Shown one piece after another: positions 62,909 through 64,000 of a DNA stretch of 64,000 nt. Origin of the DNA: Mycobacterium sp. 141 (GTDB lineage Bacteria; Actinomycetota; Actinomycetes; Mycobacteriales; Mycobacteriaceae); assembly GCF_000382405.1 (NCBI RefSeq), contig NZ_KB908259.1, forward strand, positions 124,001 through 188,000, given 5' to 3'. The position numbers and the translations under genes are program-made. The notes under the pieces are model-generated. The model saw only the letters and a list, made by a program, of their open reading frames with translations. It was not told where the DNA came from and did not search any database. The first letter of the stretch is position 1. The number at the start of each line of letters is the position of its first letter.

Positions 62909-63637
62909 ATGCCGTATGCGACTTTGCTGCTTGGCGCCGCGGTCCTGCTCGCCATCACCTCGGCGGTGATGTGGTGGGCCAAGATCGAACATACGGCCGC
63001 GCCATGGTGGGCGGTTACCCGGGCGCTCGGGCAGTTGGCGCTGATCAGTCTCGCGCTGCGCGGAGTCCTCGCTCACCCTGCGCTGGTGGCGCTGGCGCTG
63101 GCGGTGATGGTCAGCGTGGCGGCGTGGACGGCAGGCCGCAGGCTTCGGGACCTCCATGGCGGCCCGATCGCGGTGGTGATGTCGACGGTGGCGGCGAGTG
63201 CACTGACAATCGGCCTGGCGTTCGGGCTGCATATGCTGGCCCTGGAGAGCCGGTTCGTGATCGCGCTGGGCGGCATCGTCATCGGTTCGACGATGACGGC
63301 CACCACCTTGGCAAGCCGTAATTTTCAGCGGATGTCGGTGAAGTCCCGAGCCGAGATCGAAGGCTGGCTGTCCATCGGCGCGACGCCGAGCCAATCGGTG
63401 GTGCACATCGGCCGAGCTGCTGCCGGGGACGCCGTGCGCCCGGTCCTCGACCAGACGAGGACGACGGGGCTCGTCACACTCCCCGGCGCATTCGTGGGTG
63501 CGCTGATGGCGGGTGCCCTGCCGTTGGAAGCCGCACGGTTTCAGATCGTGGTGCTGGTGTGCCTGATCACCGCCGAGACCGTCGCGACCACCCTGCTCGT
63601 ACGCATCCTGGGCCGATCACCCGTCCTCGCGGTCTGA
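62909..63637 (+). CDS. FetB/UPF0014-family ABC permease
   Basis: 242 residues from ATG 62909 with seven membrane helices. NFQRMSVKSRAEIEGWLSIG, ATPSQSVVHIGRAAAGDAVR, PVLDQTRTTGLVTLPGAFVG and MTATTLASRN are the signatures of FetB (YbbM) permeases, which export iron with the ATPase FetA. No adjacent ATPase gene is present. The protein ends 5 bp from the convergent hisI gene. Confidence 0.88.
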   Translation: MPYATLLLGAAVLLAITSAVMWWAKIEHTAAPWWAVTRALGQLALISLALRGVLAHPALVALALAVMVSVAAWTAGRRLRDLHGGPIAVVMSTVAASALTIGLAFGLHMLALESRFVIALGGIVIGSTMTATTLASRNFQRMSVKSRAEIEGWLSIGATPSQSVVHIGRAAAGDAVRPVLDQTRTTGLVTLPGAFVGALMAGALPLEAARFQIVVLVCLITAETVATTLLVRILGRSPVLAV

Positions 63638-63642
63638 GGCTG

Positions 63643-63993
63643 CTAGCCCTCGGGCGAGAGCAGCAGGTCGGCGTCGAAGCAGGTGTGATTGCCGGTGTGG
63701 CAGGCTCCGCCGACCTGGTCGACCTCCAGCAGCACCGTGTCACCGTCGCAGTCCAGCCGCACCGAATGCACGCGTTGGGTGTGCCCGGAGGTGGCGCCCT
63801 TGATCCACTGCTCGCCGCGCGAACGCGAAAAATATGTCGCCTCACGGGTTTCCAGCGTGCGAGCCAACGCGTCGTCATCCATCCAGGCGACCATCAGCAC
63901 GTCACCGGTGCCATGCTCCTGCACCACAGCGGCGAACAGACCGTCGGCGTTGCGCTTGAGCCGCGCCGCGATAGTCGCATCGAGTCCACTCAT
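63643..63993 (-). CDS. hisI: Phosphoribosyl-AMP cyclohydrolase
   Basis: 116 residues from ATG 63993. [40 protein letters not shown] and the metal-binding [11 protein letters not shown] with [11 protein letters not shown] are diagnostic. It catalyses the third step of histidine synthesis. Length is that of a stand-alone HisI without the HisE domain. In M. tuberculosis (Rv1606) it follows hisF, which should lie just beyond the window end. Confidence 0.96.
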   Translation of the reverse strand: MSGLDATIAARLKRNADGLFAAVVQEHGTGDVLMVAWMDDDALARTLETREATYFSRSRGEQWIKGATSGHTQRVHSVRLDCDGDTVLLEVDQVGGACHTGNHTCFDADLLLSPEG

Positions 63994-64000
63994 CGCACAG

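Noticed and set aside
62901..62911. ATG at 62901 as FetB start
   Set aside because: It is not in the frame of the permease; ATG 62909 gives the family N-terminus.
63073..63306. Minus-strand frame inside the FetB-like gene
   Set aside because: Shadow frame rich in Thr/Ala/Ser without motifs.

Overview
The window is high-GC actinobacterial chromosome, almost certainly from a fast-growing mycobacterium (Mycolicibacterium type). The main evidence is gene order. Read from the right end leftwards, hisI, bcpB, trpE, a Trp-associated membrane gene, trpC, trpB, trpA, lgt, two small membrane genes, pyk, tesB, cydC, cydD, cydB, cydA, an HdeD-like gene, a class III cyclase and pdtaR follow the M. tuberculosis Rv1606-Rv1626 block, here on the opposite orientation. 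Genes typical of larger saprophytic genomes are inserted in that block: liv and gln-type transporters, gltBD, leuA and a methyltransferase operon.

Left part (1-20 kb) is accessory and patchy. It holds a partial ChrB-like gene, a repeat lipoprotein, a membrane Ser/Thr kinase with an unusual C-terminus, a glycerate kinase next to a scrap of glyoxylate carboligase, an ArsR/CDF metal-efflux pair, a MocR regulator divergent from a flavin-binding PPOX protein, and an esterase relic. Next come a small exported protein, an alpha/beta hydrolase, an NCS1 permease, a thioesterase, a xylulokinase/MBL pair, DoxX and RDD membrane proteins, and a gluconate module (permease, kinase, divergent GntR repressor). 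At least three gene relics lie in the first 9 kb.

Middle part (20-37 kb) has a complete branched-chain amino-acid ABC operon (livJ-H-M-G-F with a YnfA gene at its end), pdtaR, an unusual tRNA-Leu(CAA), a surface-protein gene, the Rv1625c-type cyclase, a DUF2339 protein, a MacS-type two-component pair, a sulfurtransferase and a polar amino-acid ABC operon preceded by a GlnR-like box.

Right part (37-64 kb) has the cytochrome bd cluster cydABDC, preceded by a perfect palindrome, with an in-frame minisatellite in cydB and a cydD start that may be CTG. Then come tesB, pyk, a decayed in-frame gltB::gltD fusion, lgt with a 270-residue acidic tail, and the tryptophan operon trpE-(TIGR02234)-trpC-trpB-trpA, whose genes mostly overlap by 4 bp. 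Beyond it are bcpB, and leuA with a recognisable leucine leader peptide and attenuator. A FadR-type regulator/ABC-ATPase pair, a two-gene DNA methyltransferase plus putative nuclease operon, an Rv1733c-like protein, a FetB-like permease and hisI close the window.

Starts were chosen from ribosome-binding sites, family N-termini and 4-bp overlaps. All homology calls come from recognition of sequence motifs by eye; no database search was run.
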